Below, piece after piece: positions 43,010 to 51,917 of a stretch of DNA of 64,000 nucleotides. A program made the translations under genes and the position numbers. The notes beneath the pieces are model-generated. The model did not search any database. It saw nothing but the letters and a program-made list of their open reading frames with translations, and had not been told where the DNA came from. Numbering within the stretch: position 1 is the first letter of the stretch; every line of letters starts with the position of its first letter. Origin of the DNA: Methanofollis aquaemaris (GTDB lineage: Archaea; Halobacteriota; Methanomicrobia; Methanomicrobiales; Methanofollaceae); assembly GCF_017357525.1 (NCBI RefSeq), contig NZ_CP036172.1, forward strand, positions 1,152,561 to 1,216,560. Reading direction: 5' to 3'.

Positions 43010-43528
43010 ATGACCAAACTCACCGTGCTCAGGGCCGACATCACGGCCCTCGACGTCGACGTGATCGTGAACGCCGCCAACCCCTCGCTCCTCGGCGGCG
43101 GCGGGGTGGACGGCGCCATCCACCGGGCCGCGGGGCCGGGCCTCGACGAGGAGTGCCGGGCGCTCGGCGGGTGCAGGACCGGCGAGGCGAAGGTGACCGG
43201 GGGCCACCGTCTCCCGGCGAGGTGGGTGGTCCACACCGTCGGCCCGGTCTGGCGGGGCGGGGGCGGGGGCGAGGACGACCTCCTCGCCTCGTGTTACCGC
43301 CGCTCCCTTGAGGAGGCGAAACGACTCGGCGCACGGACGATCGCCTTCCCCGCGATCTCGACCGGGGCCTACGGGTTCCCGGCGGAGCGGGCGGCGGCGA
43401 TCGCGGTGCGGACGGTGCGGGCCTACCTGGAGGAGCACCCCGCGGCGCCGGAGGTCTTCCTGGTGGCATATTCGCCGGCCGCCGGGCAGGTGCTCAGCGC
43501 GGCGGTCGAAGAGGCAGGCGAAGGATAG
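43010..43528 (+). CDS. Macro domain protein (ADP-ribose hydrolase type)
   Basis: 172 residues, a single macro domain. Ligand-binding motifs: [26 protein letters not shown] (in two parts), [11 protein letters not shown] and the C-terminal [12 protein letters not shown]. This is the MacroD/YmdB-like class that removes ADP-ribose from proteins or deacetylates O-acetyl-ADP-ribose. TGAGGA four bases before ATG 43010 is the ribosome site. The NYN-domain gene follows 64 bp downstream with its own AT-rich promoter region, so co-regulation is possible but not shown. Confidence 0.93.
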   Translation: MTKLTVLRADITALDVDVIVNAANPSLLGGGGVDGAIHRAAGPGLDEECRALGGCRTGEAKVTGGHRLPARWVVHTVGPVWRGGGGGEDDLLASCYRRSLEEAKRLGARTIAFPAISTGAYGFPAERAAAIAVRTVRAYLEEHPAAPEVFLVAYSPAAGQVLSAAVEEAGEG

Positions 43529-43592
43529 GAGTCGGGAAGGTCCGCCGGGGCGCACATTTTTATTTGATGCGCATTATAATTGCGCCGGCATT

Positions 43593-44117
43593 ATGGATCG
43601 GATTTGTATATTTATCGACGGCAGCAATTTCTATCACGGCCTCAAGCATAACCTGGGCAGGACAGACGTCAATTTTTATCACTTCGGCCAGAAATTGTGC
43701 AACGGGAGAAAGTTGATCCGCACCTATTATTACAACGCACCCCTCGACCGCGAGGACAACGACGAGGCCTACCGGGGCCAGCAACGCTTCTTCGACTTTC
43801 TCAAGTCCACTCCCTACATCGAGATCAAACTCGGCCGGATGGTCCAGAGAAACGGGTTCAAGATCGAGAAAGGCGTCGACGTCTACCTCGCCGTCGACAT
43901 GCTCAGGTTCGCCTACACCGACATCTACGACACCGCCGTCCTGGTGAGCGGAGACGGGGATTTTGCATCGGTGGTGAACGCCGTCAAAGACCTGGGAAAA
44001 CATGTCGAGAACGTGCAGTTCCCGTCAGGGTGGTCGGCGCACCTGAGCGAGTGCTGCGACATCAGCACCGTCCTCGACGATGAGTATCTTGAGGAATGTT
44101 TTATGGAGTATCGGTGA
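43593..44117 (+). CDS. NYN domain (PIN-like) RNase-type protein
   Basis: 174 residues of the NYN/LabA (DUF88) family, a PIN-like nuclease fold. Acidic metal-site residues are seen in ICIFIDGSNFYHGLK, in KGVDVYLAVDML and in VLVSGDGDFASVV, followed by KHVENVQFPSGWS. Such proteins are thought to cleave RNA. The in-frame extension back to 43308 overlaps the macro gene and is noise; ATG 43593 begins MDRICIF directly at the domain. No ribosome site is visible and TATA-like TTTTTATTTG at about 43556-43566 suggests a leaderless or short-leader message. Confidence 0.9.
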   Translation: MDRICIFIDGSNFYHGLKHNLGRTDVNFYHFGQKLCNGRKLIRTYYYNAPLDREDNDEAYRGQQRFFDFLKSTPYIEIKLGRMVQRNGFKIEKGVDVYLAVDMLRFAYTDIYDTAVLVSGDGDFASVVNAVKDLGKHVENVQFPSGWSAHLSECCDISTVLDDEYLEECFMEYR

Positions 44118-44774
44118 GGGGGACCGTGAGGAGGAATTTCAGGGGCAAAACAGTACTCCTGTAAGTGGGGCAAGATGAGAGAGAGGATGGATGCATGGCA
44201 GACCTCCGGGAATGAGGAGAGTGGGAAACCCACCGGGGAGAGAGGCCCATGCACGCCTCTGGTGATGGCGATGGGCAAGAGGGATCGCCAGCAGATGCAA
44301 CAGGTGAGGGGCACCCGCTTTTTCTGGCCATATACCTGACTTTTCTTAAGACAAAAACCGATCACTCACCCCATGACTGGGCAAGGGGGTGAAGGGCGGC
44401 GAACTCTCCCCTATAGGTCACAGCGGAGCATGGGGCCAGAGACACAATCGAGCGCAAAGGCACAAAATGGCGCCATCATCAATAAAGCCCGTCGAAAGAC
44501 GGAAAAAATCCGTATAACCATTTTTCAGGCCACATGTATACGTTCGGGCGAGTGAAATCTCAGTAAAAATTAGATGATCATGCTAGAAACCATATATATA
44601 TAAACAAGCATATTTTGCATCGTGGAGATCGATTCGGTCTCCCGGTGGGGGCCCGTTGCCAATGTCCAGATGCCGACGGAACCCCGCACTGTCCGGAGGC
44701 AAGGAGAGTGTACGCGGTTCCTCTTCTTAATCGTGTGCTTTGTCTGTCTCTGGGGGCAAATGGAGGTGGAACAC
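44118..44774. other. Intergenic region and long leader
   Basis: No gene seen at 44118-44580. A strong TATA box (CATATATATATAAAC, about 44589-44603) predicts a start near 44625 and a leader of about 150 nt before the protease ATG, containing GC-rich stretches (GGTGGGGGCCC, GACGGAACCCCG) that could fold. A longer in-frame reading exists through the leader but has no ribosome site. Confidence 0.5.
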
Positions 44775-46067
44775 ATGATAAAAAGAATTGGAATACGAGC
44801 ATTCTCCATGCTCCTGGCAATGCTGCTGGTGAGCGTGACGATGGTGCCGGTAGTGAGCGCCAGCGACGAAAAATGTGAGAACACAAACGCCATCGGTATC
44901 GATGTGCCTGTACCGGAGCCGGTGGTTGTACCATCGGATGAAAAATTACAGTCTCTCAGAGAAAGAGACGATGGAGTGATCATCGAGAGTACAATAACCT
45001 ACCTGACCTATTGGAACAAAAAGATGAAATGGGACTTATCCGAGGAAGAGATCAAGAGATATTCCCAAGATCTTGAAGAAAAAGTACTGGTCGGGTATTA
45101 TGATGCGAACGATGGTTATTACCGCATACATGATCTGGACATCTTTGGCAAAGAATTAGGCTTGGTTCTAGGGCTCAATACTGAGCAAACCATAGCTTTT
45201 GTCCGGACACACAGAGAACAACTTGCGAAGGATCATCAGAACTATCACTGTGACTTCTTCCCACCCAATAACCAGATCAAGCACTACATTTCTCCCAGTA
45301 CTCGGTCGGCACCCTACGCACATGGAAAGATGTACTACCTTTACATTATCACGAATTTCCAGACTCCAAGCAGTGACGGAGCATGGACCGCCGCTCATCG
45401 GGATGATGCAATGAATGACGCATATGTTGGGACGAATGCAATCAGGCAACAAGCGCCTTCAGGTGCGAATGCTGTCAACGACGGTGGTTCTTATACTGTA
45501 ACGGTTTCGGGATCGAATACCGGCGACAATAGCCAGGCCTGGGGAGTAAACGGCTGGATGGAAGAAGCGGCAAGTAATATCGGCTATTCTGACAGCAACG
45601 GTGACGGACGGACGACAGATGACATGGCGAGATCGATCAAAAGTTGGTCCGGAGCGGATACGGTTATAATTCTGTACTTAACCCATGACGACATGGGCGG
45701 TTATGCAATCGGTCCTGATCAGGGTTACGCAGACAGAACCGCACTGTCATACTGGGGCAGGGCAGACTGGGGAAGGTTCGATTCGGTCGCCGCGAGTTAC
45801 GAGCATGAATCATTGCACCTCTATGGTGCCCTCGACGAATATGCAGGAGCAAGTTTCTGCGGACAATCGAGTATTCTTGCTGTCAGCCCGATGCACGACA
45901 TGTACACCAACACAAATCATGTCTCATGTCCTTCGCCAACCAACAGCGTTATGAGGGATCCATACAGCACATCAACAATCAGTACGTCCACCAGGCGGTT
46001 CATCGGTTGGGGTGACAATGACAGTGACGGAATTCTTGATCCGATCGACCCCACGCCGTGGGGTTGA
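44775..46067 (+). CDS. Secreted metzincin-like zinc metalloprotease
   Basis: 430 residues. ATG 44775 has an ideal GGAGGTGG site and begins a signal peptide (1-30, ending VSASDE). The zinc motif is HESLHLYGALDEY at 344-356: H344, E345, H348, G351 and D354, the HExxHxxGxxD form known from snapalysin. A later SVMRD (near 397) could be the methionine turn of metzincins. The C-terminus DNDSDGILDPIDPTP is a thrombospondin type 3-like calcium repeat. The substrate is unknown; it may process surface proteins or degrade extracellular protein. GC is lower than that of flanking housekeeping genes. A PGF-CTERM protein follows 31 bp downstream. Confidence 0.82.
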   Translation: MIKRIGIRAFSMLLAMLLVSVTMVPVVSASDEKCENTNAIGIDVPVPEPVVVPSDEKLQSLRERDDGVIIESTITYLTYWNKKMKWDLSEEEIKRYSQDLEEKVLVGYYDANDGYYRIHDLDIFGKELGLVLGLNTEQTIAFVRTHREQLAKDHQNYHCDFFPPNNQIKHYISPSTRSAPYAHGKMYYLYIITNFQTPSSDGAWTAAHRDDAMNDAYVGTNAIRQQAPSGANAVNDGGSYTVTVSGSNTGDNSQAWGVNGWMEEAASNIGYSDSNGDGRTTDDMARSIKSWSGADTVIILYLTHDDMGGYAIGPDQGYADRTALSYWGRADWGRFDSVAASYEHESLHLYGALDEYAGASFCGQSSILAVSPMHDMYTNTNHVSCPSPTNSVMRDPYSTSTISTSTRRFIGWGDNDSDGILDPIDPTPWG

Positions 46068-46098
46068 TCCCCCCCTCTTTTTCGGACAGGGATCGGCA

Positions 46099-46836
46099 AT
46101 GCACATACCCCTGATTATTGTCATGCTGATGGTCATCACGCTTCCTGCAGTATGTTCCGGTCTTCCCTCCGAACAAACGGTACCCACCGGAGAGTCGATA
46201 AATCTCATTGTCACCTCCCCGAGTGAAGGAGATGAAGGCTGGATCGATGTCGTTCCGCCTCATGTTGCAGTTGTCGGCGAAGTCCGTGCCCCTTCAGGAA
46301 TACGGAGCGTTGTTGTTCAGAGCAATACCGGAGAGGTTGCGTGCGGGAACGGGACGACATTCGCATGCTCCGTGCCGGTCTCAGCCGGGGAGAACATGAT
46401 CACCGTCAAAGCTACCGATAACCTTGGGAACCGGGCTGAAAAAATCCTGAACGTGACCATCCACATCGGGTTGCCCCCGCCTCCGGCGATCACCGTCTCG
46501 GGCAGGGTGACTGATCCGGACGACGGTCCGATCGCCGGTGCGTCCATAGAATTCGAGTCGGAATTTACGCTCGACAACGAACCTCTCATGGTGACGAACA
46601 CCACGGACCAGGACGGCAGGTACCTGATAGAGAACGCACCGGGATACCGGCAGACCATCACTATCAGGAAAGAGGGGTATAAAGATCTCCATCGTGAGAT
46701 CGAGTTCGAAAATCTGACGAACGAATATGATCTGGAGATGGAACCATCTGGCCAGACTGTTCCGGGGTTTGGTCTCCACCTGAGTGTCCTTGCCTTACTG
46801 GGGACTTTTTTGATCCTTCGGAGCAAGGGGAAATGA
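46099..46836 (+). CDS. Surface protein with CarboxypepD_reg domain and PGF-CTERM tail
   Basis: 245 residues. Signal peptide about 1-20 (IPLIIVMLMVITLPAVCSG). A beta domain at 40-130 (VVGEVRAPSGIRSVVVQS, NMITVKATDNLGNRAEK) resembles bacterial Ig-like folds. Residues about 138-215 are a carboxypeptidase regulatory-like domain (VSGRVTDPDDGPIAGASIEF, DQDGRYLIENAPGY). The end, TVPGFGLHLSVLALLGTFLILRSKGK, is a PGF-CTERM signal, which archaeosortase A removes while lipid-anchoring the protein. The ATG at 46099 is 31 bp after the protease stop, suggesting one operon. Confidence 0.85.
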   Translation: MHIPLIIVMLMVITLPAVCSGLPSEQTVPTGESINLIVTSPSEGDEGWIDVVPPHVAVVGEVRAPSGIRSVVVQSNTGEVACGNGTTFACSVPVSAGENMITVKATDNLGNRAEKILNVTIHIGLPPPPAITVSGRVTDPDDGPIAGASIEFESEFTLDNEPLMVTNTTDQDGRYLIENAPGYRQTITIRKEGYKDLHREIEFENLTNEYDLEMEPSGQTVPGFGLHLSVLALLGTFLILRSKGK

Positions 46837-46987
46837 AGGCGTGCGCCTCATCGTCCGAACCAGAGAATAACGCACGCTGTAAAAACCCTTCATTTCGTAT
46901 CATAGAAAGGAATCGAGATGTATTGTCCGATGAATTTGAGTTGCCCGGTTCATCGAAATACGCGATTCGTGAACGAGGGGCGTTTAT

Positions 46988-47998
46988 ATGGGCAATAGAT
47001 TTATTTTTCAGGTTATTACCGTTGCAGTGATTATCAGTTTCATCGGCTTAATTCCTACCGTCGATGCATCCGTTATTCAATTAGAATATTTTCACACAGC
47101 CCGATGTCTCGAATGCGAAGACACCTCCCCGATAATTTCAGATCTGGAAGAAATATACGGGGAATCATTGAATGTGGAAAAAATTGATGTCAATACACCT
47201 GATGGATGGGAACGATGGCATCAATATGGATTTCTCGAAGTTCCTGCGGTGGTCGTGAACAGCACGATAAAAATTCCCCGAGAGGAGATCACCGAAGAGA
47301 ACGTCAGGATGGCGATCAGGCAATCTCTCTCCGGAACCGAAGAGGAGAGCGGGCCACCTGCAATAAACTGGAACATCCCGCTTGCATATTCATTGGGCCT
47401 CTTCTCCGGCTTTTCACCCTGCCTGATGGCAATATTGGGGTTTATACTGGTATATGTCACCGGTTCTTGCAAAGGTCTGAGAAGCAGTCTCATGAACTCG
47501 TTGATATTCGGTATGGGGTTGGTTGCCGCATACATCATCATGGGATGTTGCGTCCTGCTGGTGGGGATATCGCTTGGCAGATTCGGTCCCTATCTATCAG
47601 TCGCAGCGGGACTGATCACGATCCTCGCGGGGGTAAGCCTGACAGGGTTGTTAACGTTCCCGGTGACCACGAACAATTTCATTGATTCCTCGGTACGGAA
47701 ATATTCAACCTCGCTGGCCGGTTTATTCCTCCTGGGCATGCTGTTCTCGATCGTCAAAGCGCCGTGTGCCGCACCGATGATCCTCATACTGCTGAGCAAG
47801 ATCCTGATCGACGGCACGATACAGGACCTCTCGCTCCTATTGATTTTCGGTCTCGGAGTGCTTACGCCGTTTATCGGAATCGGAATCTTCGGAGGATATG
47901 TTTCATTGAGTAAGATAAGAGAATACAGAGAAATCATGAAAGTCAGTAGCGGGATTATTCTGATAGGATTCGGAATCTGGCTGCTCTTCCTGGTATAG
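46988..47998 (+). CDS. Thioredoxin domain fused to CcdA/DsbD-like membrane protein
   Basis: 336 residues. Signal or anchor helix 5-26, then an exported thioredoxin-like domain (about 28-115) with C-x2-C in TARCLECEDTSP and cis-Pro in EVPAVVV. Six membrane helices follow from about 130, with CcdA-type cysteines in SGFSPCLMAILGF and VKAPCAAPMILIL. CcdA/DsbD proteins pass electrons across the membrane to keep outside cysteines reduced; fusing the acceptor thioredoxin makes a self-contained unit. GAGGGG lies eight bases before ATG 46988. It may serve the exported cysteine-containing proteins encoded just upstream. Confidence 0.88.
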   Translation: MGNRFIFQVITVAVIISFIGLIPTVDASVIQLEYFHTARCLECEDTSPIISDLEEIYGESLNVEKIDVNTPDGWERWHQYGFLEVPAVVVNSTIKIPREEITEENVRMAIRQSLSGTEEESGPPAINWNIPLAYSLGLFSGFSPCLMAILGFILVYVTGSCKGLRSSLMNSLIFGMGLVAAYIIMGCCVLLVGISLGRFGPYLSVAAGLITILAGVSLTGLLTFPVTTNNFIDSSVRKYSTSLAGLFLLGMLFSIVKAPCAAPMILILLSKILIDGTIQDLSLLLIFGLGVLTPFIGIGIFGGYVSLSKIREYREIMKVSSGIILIGFGIWLLFLV

Positions 47999-48452
47999 TG
48001 GAGGTGCGGAGCACATAGGAGAAGATGGGGTGAGCACGGATCCGCCGCTTTCCAACTCCATCTTCACGGGGGTGGATACACAGGAGGAAGATTGGGCCGG
48101 CGGGGGGCTACATCGAAGATCCTGAAGAGAGGATTGAGGTCCCCGGACCTATCCTGAAGCAGGGGTCCGGGGGCAGGGCCCCCGGCACCGATGTATGGGA
48201 AGGCGGGATGATCAGGCGTGCCGCCCTCAATCGTAGAACCTTCCCTGTAATCTCGCACCGGGGGGTTGCACCCCCCGGACCCCCCACGACGAAGATAGCC
48301 GAGGGGCGGCACGATGCTCGACTTCGATTCACTCCTCGAACGCAAGGATGAGGGTCAAGGATCGATCCAGTTCTGAGATGATATTTTCATCCCATATGCT
48401 TGAGGCGTGATCTCACCTCATGCGCAATTCTACAAAACCAAAAAAAAAAAGA
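47999..48452. repeat. Intergenic region with two dispersed repeat copies
   Basis: No gene. 48160-48232 holds the repeat core (GGGGTCCGGGGGCAGGGCCC, then CACCGATGTATGGGAAGGCG), matching 50927-51000. 48255-48345 is a second unit, inverted, with hairpin GGGGGGTTGCACCCCCC and a tail matching 2140-2165 in reverse. Confidence 0.65.
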
Positions 48453-50636
48453 TCAGCTGCAACCGCTCCATCCGCAATGCTTGCAGATGCCCTGGTTGCA
48501 CCCCTCGCCGAAGTCGAGTTCCGCCCCGCACTCAGGACAGAGGTTCTTCTTCTTCTTCTTCCCGGCACCGGCGACCTCGGTGATCGTCCAGTTGTCGAGG
48601 GTGGCGATCGTCTGCCTGGAAGCGGCAAGGTCGATGCACTTGCCGACGACGTCCGCACACGAGAGCCCCTCGGCCTCCGGGTTCTTGAGCGCGGCGATGC
48701 AGTTGACCTTGGCAAACTGCCGCACAAACTTCTGGTACGGCACCCCGTTCTGGAGCCCGGTCGAGATGGACCGGCCGAGAGCGTTGGAGTTGGCCTCGCA
48801 CCCGCCGCTTCCCACCGTCCTGATGAAAACCTCCCAGGGCTTGCCGTCCAAGAGGTTGACCGTGATATACAACCGGCAGCACCCTGACTGACCAAGATAG
48901 GTCTTGCCAGAGAGTTCTTTCGGGCGCGGGGTCACCGGCTTCACCTCTCCTTCGACAGGCTTCGTCTCTTTGAGGGCGAGCACCACGTCCTCGCGGCTCC
49001 CGGTCCGGTAGATGGTCATTCCCTTGATGCCGCTCTTCCATGCCATCAGGACCGCCTCGGCGATCTCCTCGCGGGTGGCGGCGTTGGGCATATTGATGGT
49101 CTTGGAGATGGAGGCGTGGACATGCTTCTGGAAGACCGCCTGCATCCGCACATGGTCGCGCCAGTCGATGTCGAGCGCCGTCCTGAAAAGATGCCTGAAC
49201 GAGGCCGGGAGCCAGGCGACGTCGCGGATGGTGCCGGTCTCGTGGACGTGCTCGATCGCCTCCTGCACCCGCGCCTCCTCCTCCTCGGCCGAGAAGCCCA
49301 TCCCGCCGACGACCCGGCGGAGTTCGGCCTCGAAGAGGGGGTGGAGGATCATGAAGGTCTTGCCGACGGTGTTCTTGCGGGTATAGGCATAGGAGAAGAC
49401 CGGTTCGATCCCGCTCGAACACCCGGCCAGGAGTGAGATGGTCCCGGTCGGGGCGATGGTGGTGAGGGCGGCGTTGCGCATCTCCGAGTCGCCCCAGACG
49501 CTCCCTTCGAACGCCGGGAAGGTGCCCTTTTCGCCGGCGAGCGCGTGTGACTCCTCGATCGCCGTCTCGTTCACCAGGGCCATCACCTCTTCGCAGACCG
49601 CCCGGCCCTCGTCGGAGTCGTACGGTATCCCGAGCATCAGCAGGGCGTCGTGGACGCCCATCAGTCCGAGCCCGATCTTCCTCGTCTTCCTGGTCGCCTC
49701 GCCGATCTGCGGGATCGGGAAGACGTTCTCGTCGATGACGGCGTCCAGGAACCGGACGGCCATCCGGGTTATCTTTTTCAGGCCTGCCTCGTCAACCGCC
49801 CCGTCCTTCACGAACTTCGCCAGGTTGATCGAACCGAGCACGCAGGACTCGAAGGGGAGGAGCGGCTGTTCGCCACATGGATTCGTGGTCTCGATGGGCC
49901 CGAGGTGCGGGGCCGGGTTCGTCCGGTTGATCTCGTCGTAGAAGAGCACGCCGGGCTCGCCGTTCTTCCAGATGCCGTCGATGATCCCGTTCCAGATCGC
50001 CCCGACCGTGATCTCTTCGTCGGTATAGGGGTGGGTGATCCAGACTTTGTTCAACTGCCCGGACTCCACGAACTCCATGAACCGGTCGTTGACCATCACC
50101 GAGATGTTGAAGTTCGAGAGTTCGCCTTCGACGCCCTTGGCATGGATGAACCTGAGGATGTCGGGGTGCCAGACATTGAGGATGCCCATGTTCGCACCCC
50201 GCCGGCGCCCGCCCTGCTTGATGACGTCGGTGGCGGCGTTGAAGACTTTCATGAAGGAGATCGGACCGGAGGCCACGCCGTCGGTGGACTGGACCGGAGC
50301 GCCGTCGGGACGGAGGCGGGAGAAGTTGTAGCCGGTGCCCCCGCCGCTCTTGTGGATGAGCGCACCCCATTCGAGGGCGTGGAAGATCTCGGGGATGGAG
50401 TCGCCGACCGGGAGGGTGAAACAGGCCGAGAGCTGGCCGATCTCGGTGCCGGCGTTCATCAGGGTGGGAGAGTTCGGGAGAAAGGAGAGCGAGCGCATCG
50501 CCTCAAAAAATTCCTCGCGTTCGGCGTCGTCCTTGCCCAGCGCGGAGGAAACTCTCCTGCATATATCTTCAAAGGTTTTTTCACCCTTGCGGAGGTAACG
50601 GGCCGCAAGGATACTGTCAACTACTGAATCGGTCAT
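48453..50636 (-). CDS. nrdJ: Adenosylcobalamin-dependent ribonucleotide reductase (class II)
   Basis: 727 residues; makes deoxyribonucleotides using a B12-generated thiyl radical. The active-site trio N252-x-C254-x-E256 lies in NPCGEQ, with partner cysteine C72 (LSACF). Other family stretches are HKSGGGTGYNFSRLRP, ATDVIKQGGRRRGANMG and IAPTGTISLLAGCSSGIEP. The C-terminus carries a zinc-ribbon-like set of cysteines (LCPECG...CKHCGWSGCS) thought to relay electrons. No inserted intein is visible. No ribosome site; an AAGAGTT palindrome and AT-rich box lie just upstream. Confidence 0.95.
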   Translation of the reverse strand: MTDSVVDSILAARYLRKGEKTFEDICRRVSSALGKDDAEREEFFEAMRSLSFLPNSPTLMNAGTEIGQLSACFTLPVGDSIPEIFHALEWGALIHKSGGGTGYNFSRLRPDGAPVQSTDGVASGPISFMKVFNAATDVIKQGGRRRGANMGILNVWHPDILRFIHAKGVEGELSNFNISVMVNDRFMEFVESGQLNKVWITHPYTDEEITVGAIWNGIIDGIWKNGEPGVLFYDEINRTNPAPHLGPIETTNPCGEQPLLPFESCVLGSINLAKFVKDGAVDEAGLKKITRMAVRFLDAVIDENVFPIPQIGEATRKTRKIGLGLMGVHDALLMLGIPYDSDEGRAVCEEVMALVNETAIEESHALAGEKGTFPAFEGSVWGDSEMRNAALTTIAPTGTISLLAGCSSGIEPVFSYAYTRKNTVGKTFMILHPLFEAELRRVVGGMGFSAEEEEARVQEAIEHVHETGTIRDVAWLPASFRHLFRTALDIDWRDHVRMQAVFQKHVHASISKTINMPNAATREEIAEAVLMAWKSGIKGMTIYRTGSREDVVLALKETKPVEGEVKPVTPRPKELSGKTYLGQSGCCRLYITVNLLDGKPWEVFIRTVGSGGCEANSNALGRSISTGLQNGVPYQKFVRQFAKVNCIAALKNPEAEGLSCADVVGKCIDLAASRQTIATLDNWTITEVAGAGKKKKKNLCPECGAELDFGEGCNQGICKHCGWSGCS

Positions 50637-50654
50637 TGTGGTGCACCATAAAAT

Positions 50655-50671
50655 AAGAGTTGGAAACTCTT
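50655..50671. promoter_or_regulatory. Perfect palindrome upstream of nrdJ
   Basis: AAGAGTT-GGA-AACTCTT lies 19 bp before the nrdJ start codon, next to an AT-rich box (ATAAAATAA, 50648-50656). It may be a regulator-binding site at the transcription start; no NrdR-box match is evident. Confidence 0.4.
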
Positions 50672-51080
50672 CTCTACATCAGATCGGCGGGAGAGATAAT
50701 TATTCTCACCCGCAGATCGGCAGGCACGGTGTTCAGGTGGTCGCCCACCCACCCTCGACCGGGAGGGATAACCAACGGGAACGTGAGAGACAGAGCGTGT
50801 TTCGAGGAATGCCGGCCTCGAAGGCTTCCAGCAGCGAGTCAGGAGTCAAAGGTCGCCGCCGGGATGTACCCGGTCGACGGGGGGCGGCGAGGGGCTCTCC
50901 GCCTTCCCCGCCCCATCTTCATCCCGGGGGTCGGGGGCAGCGCCCCCGGCACCGATGTTTGGGAAGGCGAGATGATCAGACCAGCCGCCTTCAATCGCAG
51001 CATCATCACACCCGGGAGCCGCAAGAATGTTCATCCCATATGCTCGAGCCCGAGGGTCATGACCAATTCTCCAACGCCCT
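50672..51080. repeat. Intergenic region with dispersed G-rich repeat
   Basis: 50900-51005 carries the repeat: GCCTTCCCCGCCCC, hairpin CGGGGGTCGGGGGCAGCGCC continuing into CCCGGC, CACCGATGTTTGGGAAGGCG and ATGATCAGACC. The rest, 50690-50900, shows no gene; an AATTATT box near 50695 may be the nrdJ promoter. Confidence 0.55.
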
Positions 51081-51917
51081 TTATTCAGGAGGATCATCGT
51101 CCCCGAGGTGGCGCCGGATGAGGGCCCATGCGACGCTCATGCGGCCGGGAAGGTCGGGCAGGTCGTCGGGGGAGAACCATCCGGCCTCCTCGACCTCCGC
51201 GCCGTCGGGCCGCACCTCGCCGCCGGCGTACTCGGCGAAGAACCCGGCCATCAGGGAGTGGGGGAAGGGCCAGGGCTGGCTCCCGAAGTACCGGAGGTTT
51301 TTGATCGAGACCCCGGTCTCTTCGGCGACCTCGCGGGCGGCGGCGTGTTCGAGAGTCTCGCCGGGTTCGACGAACCCGGCGACGAGGGAGTAGCGGCCGG
51401 GCGGGAACCTGGGCGAGCGCACGAAGAGGATCTCACGCCCCCGCCTGACCAGGACGATCACCGCCGGGGTGAGCGCGGGGTAGACGACCCCGCCGCACCT
51501 GGGGCAGACCTTCGCCACTTCGCCCTCTTTGCGGACCGCAGGCTCGCCGCACCGTCCGCAAAACCGCGTCGTTTCGTCGAAGTGGACGAGTTGCACGGCC
51601 CGCCCCGCGATGGCGAGGCTCTCCTCGTCCACCCGGCAAAAGAGGTCGCGCAGGCCTTGCGGGGTGAGGCCTGGCGGGACGGCGTCTGTGCCGAGGGCGT
51701 AGAAGGGGATGCCGTCGAGGGTGCCGAGCGGGATGGCGTCCGAGGGGTCGGTGCCGTCGGGGAGGGCCGGAAGAATCGGCGAACCGCTTCCATCGCAGAA
51801 GACCTCGCCGCCGCGGACGAGGAGCCACCTGGACGGCCCGGCGGCCGGGTGGTCGGGATGGAAGGCGAGATGTTCGACGGCGAAGTGCGGGCGGGGCACA
51901 GGCTCATGCCCCGGCAT
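51081..51917 (-). CDS. nudC: NADH pyrophosphatase / deNADding Nudix hydrolase
   Basis: 278 residues. The middle holds a zinc ribbon (FCGRCGEPAVR then VCPRCG), followed by the Nudix box GFVEPGETLEHAAAREVAEETG and the NudC-specific SQPWPFPHS motif just downstream, which selects NAD(H). The enzyme splits NAD(H) to NMN(H) and AMP and in bacteria removes NAD caps from RNA. The start overlaps the end of the iron-sulfur flavoprotein gene by 14 bp, so both are translated together; placing it with two redox enzymes suggests a role in pyridine-nucleotide turnover. Confidence 0.93.
   Translation of the reverse strand: MPGHEPVPRPHFAVEHLAFHPDHPAAGPSRWLLVRGGEVFCDGSGSPILPALPDGTDPSDAIPLGTLDGIPFYALGTDAVPPGLTPQGLRDLFCRVDEESLAIAGRAVQLVHFDETTRFCGRCGEPAVRKEGEVAKVCPRCGGVVYPALTPAVIVLVRRGREILFVRSPRFPPGRYSLVAGFVEPGETLEHAAAREVAEETGVSIKNLRYFGSQPWPFPHSLMAGFFAEYAGGEVRPDGAEVEEAGWFSPDDLPDLPGRMSVAWALIRRHLGDDDPPE

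Noticed and set aside
50637-50900. Cobalamin riboswitch upstream of nrdJ
   Set aside because: No B12-box-like core or plausible multi-helix fold found; archaeal B12 riboswitches are rare and only a short palindrome is visible.
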